The translations under genes and the position numbers were made by a program. A stretch of DNA of 64,000 bases from Candidatus Poribacteria bacterium (GTDB lineage Bacteria > Poribacteria > WGA-4E > PCPOR2b): positions 62,001 to 126,000 of the forward strand of contig JAJECO010000062.1 of NCBI GenBank assembly GCA_022822005.1, read 5' to 3'. A model generated the notes under the pieces. It did no database searches. It saw nothing but the letters and a program-made list of their open reading frames with translations, and was not told the DNA's origin. Of this stretch, positions 25,577 to 33,380 are shown piece after piece; positions within the stretch are counted from its first letter, which is position 1; every line of letters starts with the position of its first letter.

Positions 25577-27670
25577 TTATGTTCCCATCTCAATGACGAT
25601 ATTCCCCCATTCATCCCGGAGTGCCCTACAACGCGGCGGAACGAGAATCGTCGTGTCATACTCTTCGACGATGAATGGACCACCTTCAGATTCACTTCCC
25701 AACCCTTCGCGAGATAATACCGGTACCTCAAGCCAACCTGTCTCCTCGCCAAAGTAGCAACGACGGTTTGGGGGTAAGGTCTTAGAACTTGGGGGCTGGA
25801 GATATGAGAACTGGGACTTGGCGGTTGGAACCGTGGCGGTCACACGCAGGTTGACAACCTCTATCGGGTCATCGGGAGCGCGGTGTCCGTATGTGCGCTC
25901 ATGGTCGTCAGCAAACCGTTCACCCAATGTGTGGAAAAACTGCGACCGCCCGATATCCGTGTCAATAACGGGTAGCGTCAGTTCGGACGATTGGCCCGCA
26001 TAGCGGAGGTCTACCGCATGCTGCAAGGTCACGTGTATACCGTTTTCCCCTTCTGCCATCAGTCCTTCCCGCGCGGAGATTTCCAATTGTTCCAATGTCT
26101 CCTTGAACTCATCTATGTCCAACTCAGTGAGCAGACGCTTATAGGTTTGGACGAGATGATAGGCGATATCTGCGTAGAGTAACCCGAAGGCACTGAAAAG
26201 CCCGGGCGACGGGGGAATGAGGATTTGCTTCATGCCGAGCGATTCTGCCAGCTCTGTTGCGTGTAGGGGACCGTTGCCGCCGAAAGCACACAGCACGAAC
26301 TCGCGTGGGTCGCGTCCTCGCTCTAATGATACGGCTCGCGCCGCCCGCGCCATGTTCGCCGCAGCGATACGATAGACACCGTGGGCGGCATCAGATGTGC
26401 TTAAATTGAGTGGCGCAGCAATTTTGTCGTGCAAGGTCTGATGCGATTTCTCTGCGTTCAGTGGTAATGCACCACCTGCGAGATGTTCTGGATTGAGATA
26501 GCCGAGTACCACATTGGCATCGGTAAGTGTCGGTTCCTCGCCGCCCAACGCATAACAGGCGGGTCCCGGCACCGCCCCCGCGCTTTGTGGACCGACCCGT
26601 AGTGCCCCACCCGTGTCCAGATATACGATACTTCCACCGCCGGCACCGACTTCAGCGATGTCAATTGCGGGCACACGCAACGGATAACCGCCTCCTTTGC
26701 TCAAACGGGTGCCGACCGAGACACCCCCGCCGACTTGGTATTCCGGCGAGTGCATAATCCCTCCATCTTCAATCAATGATGCTTTCGCCGTAGTACCACC
26801 CATGTCGAGCGTCAAAACATTCCTTAAGCCGATACGGTCTGCGAGCGTGAGTGAGGCGATGACCCCCGCTGCAGGTCCCGATTCGATGATATGGATGGGC
26901 ATCTCGGCAGCGGATTCAGCGGACATGACCCCACCGTTGGACTGCATGACATAGAGCGGGAGCGCATTATCTGTATGAGCCAACTGTTGGTTCAACCGAT
27001 CAGATAGCGAGCTCAGGTAGCGACTGACGACGGGTTGTAAATAAGCGTTGATAACGGTAGTGCTTGTCCGCTCATACTCCTTGATTTCGGGCAGGACGGC
27101 GCAGGATAGGGAAACGGGTAGGTCTGGTGCCAGCTCGTGGATGAGTTCTCCCAATTGCCGTTCATGGTCTGGATTGATGTAAGCGTTGATTAGGCAGACT
27201 GCGAGGGATTCGATATTCTGTGATAGTATCCATTGAATTACCTCCCGCGCTCCTTCGATATCCAATGGATGCACGATTTTGCCGTTTGCATCAATGCGTT
27301 CCTTAACCTCACGCCGTAAACGTCTTGACACCAATGGAAGTGGTTTCTTCCATGTCAAATCGTACAAGCGAGGGTAGCGTAGTCGTCCAATTTCAAGCAC
27401 ATCCCGAAAGCCCTTGGTTGTGATAAGCCCGGTCAAAGCGCCTTTACGCTCCAAGATCGTGTTTGTCGCCACCGTTGTCCCGTGTACCACTTCGGTGATC
27501 TGGCGTGGTAGTAGCGGCGCCAGTCCTGTGGCTATGCCTTCTGCGTAATTGTCTGGCGTGGAGGGTACTTTTTGTGTCAACACCGCGCCATCTTCTCCTA
27601 TGAGAACAATGTCGGTGAAGGTGCCGCCGATGTCAACGCCGAGGCGGTGTATCTTTTGGGGTGACTTCAT
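25577..27670 (-). CDS. hyuA: Hydantoinase/oxoprolinase family protein, HyuA-like
   Basis: 697 residues from ATG 27670 (an upstream TTG-initiated form adds 8 aa; an AAAGGA stands before the ATG). ASKHA-fold ATPase: the phosphate-1 motif LGVDIGGTFTDIVLI, VVHGTTVATNTILERKGA, LTLDMGGTTAKASLI and GAGGGSIVYLD are all typical of HyuA and the N-half of 5-oxoprolinase. The usual partner HyuB is absent on both sides; the neighbours are a GNAT gene and a divergent HTH gene. It could act in ATP-dependent hydrolysis of hydantoins, 5-oxoproline or acetone-carboxylase-like substrates. Confidence 0.9.
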   Translation of the reverse strand: MKSPQKIHRLGVDIGGTFTDIVLIGEDGAVLTQKVPSTPDNYAEGIATGLAPLLPRQITEVVHGTTVATNTILERKGALTGLITTKGFRDVLEIGRLRYPRLYDLTWKKPLPLVSRRLRREVKERIDANGKIVHPLDIEGAREVIQWILSQNIESLAVCLINAYINPDHERQLGELIHELAPDLPVSLSCAVLPEIKEYERTSTTVINAYLQPVVSRYLSSLSDRLNQQLAHTDNALPLYVMQSNGGVMSAESAAEMPIHIIESGPAAGVIASLTLADRIGLRNVLTLDMGGTTAKASLIEDGGIMHSPEYQVGGGVSVGTRLSKGGGYPLRVPAIDIAEVGAGGGSIVYLDTGGALRVGPQSAGAVPGPACYALGGEEPTLTDANVVLGYLNPEHLAGGALPLNAEKSHQTLHDKIAAPLNLSTSDAAHGVYRIAAANMARAARAVSLERGRDPREFVLCAFGGNGPLHATELAESLGMKQILIPPSPGLFSAFGLLYADIAYHLVQTYKRLLTELDIDEFKETLEQLEISAREGLMAEGENGIHVTLQHAVDLRYAGQSSELTLPVIDTDIGRSQFFHTLGERFADDHERTYGHRAPDDPIEVVNLRVTATVPTAKSQFSYLQPPSSKTLPPNRRCYFGEETGWLEVPVLSREGLGSESEGGPFIVEEYDTTILVPPRCRALRDEWGNIVIEMGT

Positions 27671-27732
27671 TTTAACGGTTCCTTTTGAATCCAAGCTGTA
27701 ACGACTATGGACTCATCTGCGTTGGTATTTGC

Positions 27733-28128
27733 ATGGATACTAAACTAACAGTCAATCAAGCTGCTCAACAACTGAATCTCTCATCTAAAAGTGTCAAACG
27801 CTGGCTCAAGCGAGGCAAGCTAAACGGCGAAAAGGTAGACGGGAAGTGGCACGTTCAAGTTGATAGGATATTTGAGCACTACCTAAACCCTAATGCTCAG
27901 ATGGATACTCAGTTAGCCCTTGAACAATTGCAGGATGAGGCAAGACACTTGCGCGAAGTATTAGATAACCGGGACAGCCAAATTGAATCCATGACTCAGC
28001 ATATAGAGCGTCTTTCTCAACTGTTGGCTGTCTCCCACAAGTCGCTCCAGCAGGTTACGGATCAGCATCAACTCTTGATAGAAGATAATCGAAAACCGTC
28101 TTTTTGGAAACGCTTGTTTGGGAGTTAA
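27733..28128 (+). CDS. HTH plus coiled-coil DNA-binding protein (RacA-like layout)
   Basis: 131 residues from ATG 27733. The N-terminal 45 residues form a MerR/excisionase-type winged helix (LTVNQAAQQLNLSSKSVKRWLKRGKLNGEKVDGKW). Residues about 60-110 are a heptad coiled coil (LEQLQDEARHLREVLDNRDSQIESMTQHIERLSQLL), and the C-terminus is the basic/aromatic tail FWKRLFGS. The same order of elements occurs in RacA-like proteins and in small replication-associated plasmid proteins. The tail may bind membrane or a partner. Divergent from hyuA with only about 62 nt between starts. Function unassigned. Confidence 0.7.
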   Translation: MDTKLTVNQAAQQLNLSSKSVKRWLKRGKLNGEKVDGKWHVQVDRIFEHYLNPNAQMDTQLALEQLQDEARHLREVLDNRDSQIESMTQHIERLSQLLAVSHKSLQQVTDQHQLLIEDNRKPSFWKRLFGS

Positions 28129-28610
28129 CCATCAAAACAGCCGTTTTCCTTCCCATCTCTCATTTTGGTCGGCAGTTCGCCGCAATTGTCTGAATCGCGG
28201 ATTATCACGGATGAACGGATGACACGGATTTAAAAGAACCCCTTATCGGTTATTGTTCATCCCCACACTTGTCTGAATCTGGATTGACAGGATTTGGGGA
28301 CATATCCTCTCTGGCGCTTATATACTGGAATAGCTATATCTCTGTCTTTACCTTTCATAGTTGCGATGGATTTTTCAATCCATCGTGAGCAGTAAAGAAT
28401 CCGATGGGAACAATCGAATACCACTCGGCATGGCCGGCGCATTTGCGTTATAGTGGACCTTAGAATTAATGAGACACTCCACACCGGTGCGGTTAGAAAC
28501 CGCACCTACCGGGGGCAAAAGTGTTCATTTATTTTTAGACTTCACCATAAATCCCCCTAACCCCCTAAATCCCCCTTATCAGGGGGACTTATGAACGTGC
28601 TGCGTAGGTC
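28129..28610. other. Repeat-rich intergenic region with a MITE-like element
   Basis: No credible gene. From left to right: a tcgcggattatcacggatg phrase, a GATGGATT-tttc-AATCCATC hairpin (28367-28386), the MITE-like element 28449-28549, and a C-rich palindrome of the type cccccttatcaggggg (about 28553-28590) found again near 51.4 kb. An open frame crossing this region encodes only repeat sequence. Confidence 0.7.
28449..28549 (+). mobile_element. MITE-like element, family 1, copy A (101 bp)
   Basis: Starts TATAGTGGACCTTAG and ends in the imperfect inverse (TTTTTAGACTTCACCATA). The interior carries an ACCGGTGCGGTT-GAAACCGCACCTACCGG hairpin. No coding capacity. TA at both ends resembles Tc1/mariner-IS630 derived MITEs. 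A second copy in the same orientation is at 30658-30785. The pair brackets hsdS and an unknown gene. Confidence 0.65.
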
Positions 28611-29798
28611 CTAATCAATTAGTGATATGGCAGATCTTTTTCCTGTCATTAGTTCGTCGAGCATTGCGTGGAATAGTTCATCCAGTCGGTCAGTTTCCTG
28701 TTCAAGAGCAATAATTTTTTTATCAAAGGCTTGGAGGATTTCGGCGATTTCGGCTTGTTCGGGAAGGGGAGGTAAACGAAAAGTAACCGGGTGAACAAGA
28801 TTCCTATTCAATGTGGGCACACTAACTCCTTGACTATACTTCTCAAATGGAAACAGGTGCAGCCAATAATAAACAAACAATGGGTTATTACCATGAAAAT
28901 CTCGAACATAAAGTGCTGTATTCAATGGCCAATAGGGTTGGTCAATATATGTAAGAAATCCTATGCTCCCACTTCGTCCTGTCACAACGCCGGGAATAGG
29001 CACATTCTCAACAGGTTCGTTATGCCAACCTACTATTCCATTTGAACCCACAATAGGAATATCTTCAGCATGTCTACTTTGAACAGGTAAATCTTTTCCC
29101 CTCTGTAAAGTTACTATTTTTCCCAACCTCACTACTTCCCAACTCTCAGGAATCTCTCCAATTTCTGTCTGCTTGCGGGATTCGCCCTTCGTGCCGTAGG
29201 AAAAGAGGTAATCCATCAACGCTGCTTTGCGTTCACGCTCTAAGGCAAGCTCGCGTTGCCGTGCGGCTTTCGCCTCTTGGATTGTTTGTAAAACGTGGGC
29301 GATGGCGCGTTGTTCGGGAAGTGGCGGGAGTGGAATTTCCAAGTTGACAAGTGTTCCTTTGCCTAGTCGCTGTCGCCCAGTAGTCCCTTGCATTTTTCCT
29401 GCAAGCAAAGTGCGAACATCAGGCAGCAACAAGTAATAGAAAAGATAGAATCTATCACTCACATCTACAACTTCACGAATTGGAATTACCTCCGTCGTTG
29501 CAATACCAAATGGAGTCGGTAACTCTTCAATGATACACTGTTTCCCATTTTCAAAAGAGGGTGTAATCTTAGCAAGAAGGATGTCTCCGGGTTCAAAATA
29601 AGTTCCACTACTTAGTTCATTATTCGTTTTAAGCGTAAATTTTTCCGAAAAGAGTTTAGCAATCGGAATTAAGTCCATCGGTACGAAAGGAACTTCATCA
29701 TATTCTGAATAGTGCAAGTCTCTCGGTTTCTTTGTAAACGTAGCAACTTCTCTAAAACGTGCCCTCTTCCAATGTTCCGGAAAATTCGCCATGCTCAT
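28611..29798 (-). CDS. hsdS: Type I restriction-modification specificity subunit
   Basis: 395 residues from ATG 29798 (GGAGG 7 nt upstream; codons before it run into a palindrome). Two target-recognition domains are each followed by the conserved helical region: IPLPPLPEQRAIAHVLQTIQEAKAARQREL after TRD1, and FRLPPLPEQAEIAEILQAFDKKIIALEQETDRLDEL after TRD2. The second half opens with IGEIPESWEVVRLGKIV. HsdS chooses the DNA sequence for HsdM/HsdR, but neither is in the window, so this is a solitary S subunit. It could supply alternate specificity to a complex encoded elsewhere. Bracketed by the two family-1 MITE copies. Confidence 0.92.
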   Translation of the reverse strand: MSMANFPEHWKRARFREVATFTKKPRDLHYSEYDEVPFVPMDLIPIAKLFSEKFTLKTNNELSSGTYFEPGDILLAKITPSFENGKQCIIEELPTPFGIATTEVIPIREVVDVSDRFYLFYYLLLPDVRTLLAGKMQGTTGRQRLGKGTLVNLEIPLPPLPEQRAIAHVLQTIQEAKAARQRELALERERKAALMDYLFSYGTKGESRKQTEIGEIPESWEVVRLGKIVTLQRGKDLPVQSRHAEDIPIVGSNGIVGWHNEPVENVPIPGVVTGRSGSIGFLTYIDQPYWPLNTALYVRDFHGNNPLFVYYWLHLFPFEKYSQGVSVPTLNRNLVHPVTFRLPPLPEQAEIAEILQAFDKKIIALEQETDRLDELFHAMLDELMTGKRSAISLID

Positions 29799-29835
29799 TG
29801 GAGTTCCTCCCTGTTTAGGACTTGTAGGTCGAGAT

Positions 29836-30624
29836 TCACATCTCGACAACACACTTTGCTGCGGCGGGAAAGTTGTTCTTCAGATGGGCGAGAACCTCCT
29901 CAATAGGACATTCGCACCGCAAGTTGGCAAATGGAAAATCCCCTGTTTTCCGGAAAAGCGCACCGTTCCGGGTGTGGAAATCTCCTCGTCGATCTGTAAA
30001 CTGGCCCCAATGTCCCATAGTATATCGAACTTCGGGTCTCGGTTCCGCGCTCCGCTTCCAGCGCTCTGGAAACAGTTTCTGAAATGGTAACACGGAATTG
30101 AGCCAACTCCCGCAGCGGACAACGTCGACATCGGGACGCTTGGCCTGAGAATCTTGCAGCAGCCGAATCAGGGAGGCGGCGAATGGGATCCACATATCGC
30201 TCAAGGGTGATCGGGGTTGATAGACGTTGAGGATGTGGATGTTAAGCTGATCTCCCCCGTAGTCGTAACTCCAGCACTCGTAAGGTCGGGTCTCCGGCGG
30301 TGGTAGCACATCTGGTCGTTTTTTCAGGTATCCCCACAACAGGTCTAACCCCGCTGCCTCAAGCTGTTCGGTGGATGGCGCAGCCATGTAACGATTGAAA
30401 ACTGTCCGCAGTTCTTTTAGAATATCTGCCCACTCCGGAGCGGCTTCCCCGTTGGCGGGGTGGTGTTTCCCGTCGTAAAGCGAGGTGTTCCGGTAGATAT
30501 TCACCCGACCGTTCACCAACCCTTCAAAGTCGCTTTCACCCTCACAAAGACGCTTATGAACAAACCAGAGGCTGAGTTTGGTAAATTCTCTCACATAGTT
30601 GATGTGTATCGACTCATGTTCCAA
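29836..30624 (-). CDS. Hypothetical protein upstream of hsdS
   Basis: 262 residues from TTG 30624, chosen because GGAGG stands 9 nt upstream and codons further upstream encode MITE sequence. I do not recognise the family. The protein is mostly soluble, with charged helices (ILKELRTVFNRYM, LDLLWGYLKKRPDVL), then aromatic-rich strands (WSYDYGGDQLNIHILNVYQPRSP, RYTMGHWGQFTDRRGDFHTRNG). No signal peptide or membrane segment. The stop codon is inside a GTCGAGAT-type palindrome at about 29827-29846. It is 37 nt from hsdS on the same strand; a role in the restriction system is possible but not shown. Confidence 0.6.
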   Translation of the reverse strand: MEHESIHINYVREFTKLSLWFVHKRLCEGESDFEGLVNGRVNIYRNTSLYDGKHHPANGEAAPEWADILKELRTVFNRYMAAPSTEQLEAAGLDLLWGYLKKRPDVLPPPETRPYECWSYDYGGDQLNIHILNVYQPRSPLSDMWIPFAASLIRLLQDSQAKRPDVDVVRCGSWLNSVLPFQKLFPERWKRSAEPRPEVRYTMGHWGQFTDRRGDFHTRNGALFRKTGDFPFANLRCECPIEEVLAHLKNNFPAAAKCVVEM

Positions 30625-30657
30625 TGTGCGCTTTCCTCCCGCGGATAATTGACCTAT

Positions 30658-30785
30658 TATAGTGGATCTTAGAATTAATGAGACACGCCAAACCGGTGCG
30701 GTTGGAAACCGCACCTACCGGCCCCGATAAATCGGGATCGAAACCGAGGGGCGAAAGTGTCTATCTGTTTTTAGAATTCACTATA
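30658..30785 (+). mobile_element. MITE-like element, family 1, copy B (128 bp)
   Basis: Same ends as copy A (TATAGTGGATCTTAG ... TTTTTAGAATTCACTATA) and the same internal ACCGGTGCGG hairpin. It is about 27 bp longer because a CCCGATAAATCGGG palindrome unit is inserted in the interior. It lies directly upstream of the unknown gene at 29836-30624. Confidence 0.65.
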
Positions 30786-30797
30786 AATATAAGCAGG

Positions 30798-32219
30798 TTA
30801 TTCTTCTGTATCCCGCCTTGAAGCACTTTGAATTGACCAGAGTGTCTTGAAAAGGATCTTGACGTCAAAAGCGATTGACCAATTTTCGATGTAGTACAGA
30901 TCATAACGGATCCGTTCCTCCAGCGAGGTGTTCCCACGGAGTCCGTTGATCTGTGCCCAGCCGGTGAGTCCGCATTTGACACGATGGCGATCCAAGTAGT
31001 GCGGAATCTCCTTGCTGAAGTCGTCAATTAGCCCGGACATCTCGGGCCGGGGACCGACGAGGCTCATATCTCCCTTGAGGACATTGAAGAATTGGGGGAG
31101 CTCGTCTAAACACCAACGCCTCAGAAATCTGCCGAGCCGCGTCTGCCGTGGGTCATCTTTTGACGCCCAGATATGTCCAACGCCCGTCTCTGCATCATGT
31201 CGCATTGACCTGAACTTGTAGATATAGAAAGTTTTACCATCTCGTCCTACCCGTTCTTGTCGAAAAATAACATTCCCCGGCGAGGATAACTTCACAGCGG
31301 CGGCAATGACGAGCATCAGTGGACTGCAAACGATGAGTGCGATCATACTCAACAGAATGTCCATTCCGCGTTTAATCATCCCGCGCCACCCCTGAAGTGG
31401 GAGTTCCTTCAATCTGACCACTGGAATACCGTCGAAATCTGTCACTCGTGTACGACCGATCATCACCTCATAGAGATCTGGCAGCAGATGGAGTCGTACA
31501 GACAGTCCTTCGCAAACAGCAATAATCTGCAAAATCTCCGTGTGGGGGATTGCTGGTGAGGTAATGAAAAGCTCATCAATTTGATACTTCTGGACGAGGC
31601 TCCGAACATCCGTGAATTCACCAAGAATGCGGTAGGTAATTGGTTGTGAAGGGGGCATATCGCTGAGCAGGACTCCCATAAATTGGTAGCCGTTCCCTGT
31701 TTTCTTTTGGATCGCTTGGATCAGTTGCTCTGTCGTCCTATTAAAACCGATAACTGCGACACGGCTGACACCAACGCCCAGTTGTTGGATTGCCTCTTTG
31801 AAGCGTTGGATCGCAAGTCGATTAAGAAACAGGAGCAGGACACTCAGTCCGCACGACAGGATCATCACCCAGCGCGAGTATTGGTGGTTGTGATAGATGA
31901 AGAAAATTGTACTGAGTGTAGCGATTAACGCGATCAGCCCCGCTTTTGAGAGGGACGCTACTGTTTCGAGCGTGATATGCGCCTCAATTCGGTAAAGCCC
32001 AGCTCCTCGAAGTACGAGACTCCAGATGAATCCCATCAGTGGGATGAGTTGGAAATAGTAGTCAAGTGGCGGCGGCGCGCCCCTATGGACCGCAACTCCG
32101 TCCAACCATCCCGATTCGAATCGAAGCCAGTACGCCACGAAAACCGATGCGCTGATAAAGCAGACATCGAGGAGAACGGTTAGAATAATAAGGAGTTGAT
32201 CAAGGGTTTTATTTGACAT
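30798..32219 (-). CDS. Undecaprenyl-phosphate sugar phosphotransferase (WbaP/ExoY family)
   Basis: 473 residues. Inner-membrane enzyme that transfers a sugar-1-phosphate from UDP-sugar to undecaprenyl phosphate, the first step of exopolysaccharide or O-antigen unit assembly. Four to five N-terminal membrane helices, a Rossmann-like CoA-binding-type domain (about 150-270), then a fifth membrane hairpin (DILLSMIALIVCSPLMLVIAAAV) and the catalytic PGT domain: PVIFRQ-like NVIFRQERVGRDGKTFYIYKFRSM, LDELPQFFNVLKGDMSLVGPRPE, and RVKCGLTGWAQINGLRG. This is the long polyisoprenyl type with a complete PGT domain. No other polysaccharide genes are adjacent. A promoter with an overlapping palindrome lies just upstream. 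Confidence 0.92.
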   Translation of the reverse strand: MSNKTLDQLLIILTVLLDVCFISASVFVAYWLRFESGWLDGVAVHRGAPPPLDYYFQLIPLMGFIWSLVLRGAGLYRIEAHITLETVASLSKAGLIALIATLSTIFFIYHNHQYSRWVMILSCGLSVLLLFLNRLAIQRFKEAIQQLGVGVSRVAVIGFNRTTEQLIQAIQKKTGNGYQFMGVLLSDMPPSQPITYRILGEFTDVRSLVQKYQIDELFITSPAIPHTEILQIIAVCEGLSVRLHLLPDLYEVMIGRTRVTDFDGIPVVRLKELPLQGWRGMIKRGMDILLSMIALIVCSPLMLVIAAAVKLSSPGNVIFRQERVGRDGKTFYIYKFRSMRHDAETGVGHIWASKDDPRQTRLGRFLRRWCLDELPQFFNVLKGDMSLVGPRPEMSGLIDDFSKEIPHYLDRHRVKCGLTGWAQINGLRGNTSLEERIRYDLYYIENWSIAFDVKILFKTLWSIQSASRRDTEE

Positions 32220-32236
32220 GTCACGTTGGATTCCTG

Positions 32237-32258
32237 TTCATCAATTTGGATTGATGAA
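32237..32258. promoter_or_regulatory. 22-bp perfect palindrome, candidate operator
   Basis: TTCATCAAT-ttgg-ATTGATGAA, a 9-bp inverted repeat around a 4-nt centre, overlapping the downstream edge of the -10 box and the predicted start of the sugar transferase gene. The position suits repressor binding. No linked regulator is seen. A short terminator hairpin is the alternative reading, but no T-run follows. Confidence 0.45.
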
Positions 32259-32287
32259 TTGTATCAAAAAAAGCTATGCATTATCAA
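32258..32287 (-). promoter_or_regulatory. Promoter of the sugar transferase gene
   Basis: Minus strand TTGATA (32287-32282), 18-nt spacer, TACAAT (32263-32258). The predicted start near 32251 leaves a leader of about 30 nt. Confidence 0.5.
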
Positions 32288-32401
32288 TGCTAATCTGTAT
32301 GGGGCGGTGAGGTCTAATCCTGCGGTAGAAATCATCATTCAAGAAGGACTGGATCCGCGACAACGGGTGTAATGGAATCGGGATTCAATCTAATTTTAGT
32401 A

Positions 32402-32431
32402 TTGCGACTGTATTGGTGGGTATGCTATAAT
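32402..32431 (+). promoter_or_regulatory. Promoter of the cohesin-domain gene
   Basis: TTGCGA (32402-32407), 18-nt spacer, TATAAT (32426-32431) preceded by TGC, an extended -10. The predicted start near 32438 is about 75 nt before the ATG at 32513. Confidence 0.5.
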
Positions 32432-32512
32432 CGAATCCTCAGTCGCCCCGATCAGATCGGACATCTCTCTAAACGCAGGTTCGGGCTGCGTACTCGAAGA
32501 AAGAAGACACGC

Positions 32513-33376
32513 ATGAAAAACTCCCTACAATCCCGCTGGAATCGGAATTCAAACCAACTTGTAACCCCGCTTGCGTTGCACTTTAAAGCGACTTGTATAA
32601 TCACGATTCTTTTGGCAGTTCCGTCGCTGGTTTTTGCACGAGCCACGGTGTCCATCCAGCCGGGAGAGATGGAATCTCCAGCCGTTGGGCAGGAATTTTC
32701 CGTGGATGTGAGCATCAGCAATGGTGCAAGCGTAGCCGCGTATCAGTTCACTGTGGAGTTCGATCCGCAGAAGCTGGCACTTGTGGAAGCAAAGAATGCT
32801 GATTACTTGGCGGAGGGCGCCTTTGTGGTACCACCAATTATTACCGACAATGATGTGACACTGGCAGCGACCTCTTTGGCTGATGCATCCGATGGAGATG
32901 GCACCCTTGCAACCATTACTTTTGCCGTGGTTGAGGTTAATCCCTCTACGATCACATTTACAGCAGTTCTCCTGTCTGATCCAGACGCCAACCAGTTAGA
33001 TGTAATCACGACAAACGGTCAAATTACCGGCCCGCCGGATGTGAATGAAGCTCCAGTCGCCGTGATTGAAGTCCTTCCATCGAAAGTTTTCGTGGGTGAA
33101 ACGGTTTCGTTAAACGCCGCAGGTTCACAAGATGATAGCGGTATCAGCACTTACGTTTGGCGCTTTGGCGATGGTTCTACTGCCGAGCGGAAAGAGATGG
33201 TTACGCATGTTTATCAGCAACCCGGCAATTACACCGTCACGCTCACGGTCACTGATGATGGGGTCCCTCCACTGCAAGATCAAGTTATTTTTGTAGTCAC
33301 GGTTACTGACAAGAACTTGTCTGTCCGTCAAAAGGGGAAGCAGATAACATCATGGGGGCAGCTTAAGAGGAGATAG
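32513..33376 (+). CDS. Secreted cohesin-like and PKD domain protein with C-terminal WG motif
   Basis: 287 residues from ATG 32513. Signal peptide with a hydrophobic core ATCIITILLAVPSLVFA (cleavage near residue 43). Residues about 45-165 form a cohesin-like domain (VSIQPGEMESPAVGQEFSVDVSI, AAYQFTVEFDPQKLAL, GTLATITFAV), which in cellulosomal systems binds dockerins. Residues about 175-265 form a PKD domain (NEAPVAVIEV, YVWRFGDGSTAE, HVYQQPGNYTVTLTVTDDG). The last 20 residues, LSVRQKGKQITSWGQLKRR, resemble the tails of the two TolB-type proteins at 57.4 and 59.2 kb. No dockerin gene is in the window. The terminal KRR codons also form the AGAGGAGA ribosome-binding site of the next gene. Confidence 0.85.
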   Translation: MKNSLQSRWNRNSNQLVTPLALHFKATCIITILLAVPSLVFARATVSIQPGEMESPAVGQEFSVDVSISNGASVAAYQFTVEFDPQKLALVEAKNADYLAEGAFVVPPIITDNDVTLAATSLADASDGDGTLATITFAVVEVNPSTITFTAVLLSDPDANQLDVITTNGQITGPPDVNEAPVAVIEVLPSKVFVGETVSLNAAGSQDDSGISTYVWRFGDGSTAERKEMVTHVYQQPGNYTVTLTVTDDGVPPLQDQVIFVVTVTDKNLSVRQKGKQITSWGQLKRR

Positions 33377-33380
33377 GAAC

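Noticed and set aside
28257-28505. 82-codon minus-strand open frame
   Set aside because: Encodes family-1 MITE and hairpin sequence only.
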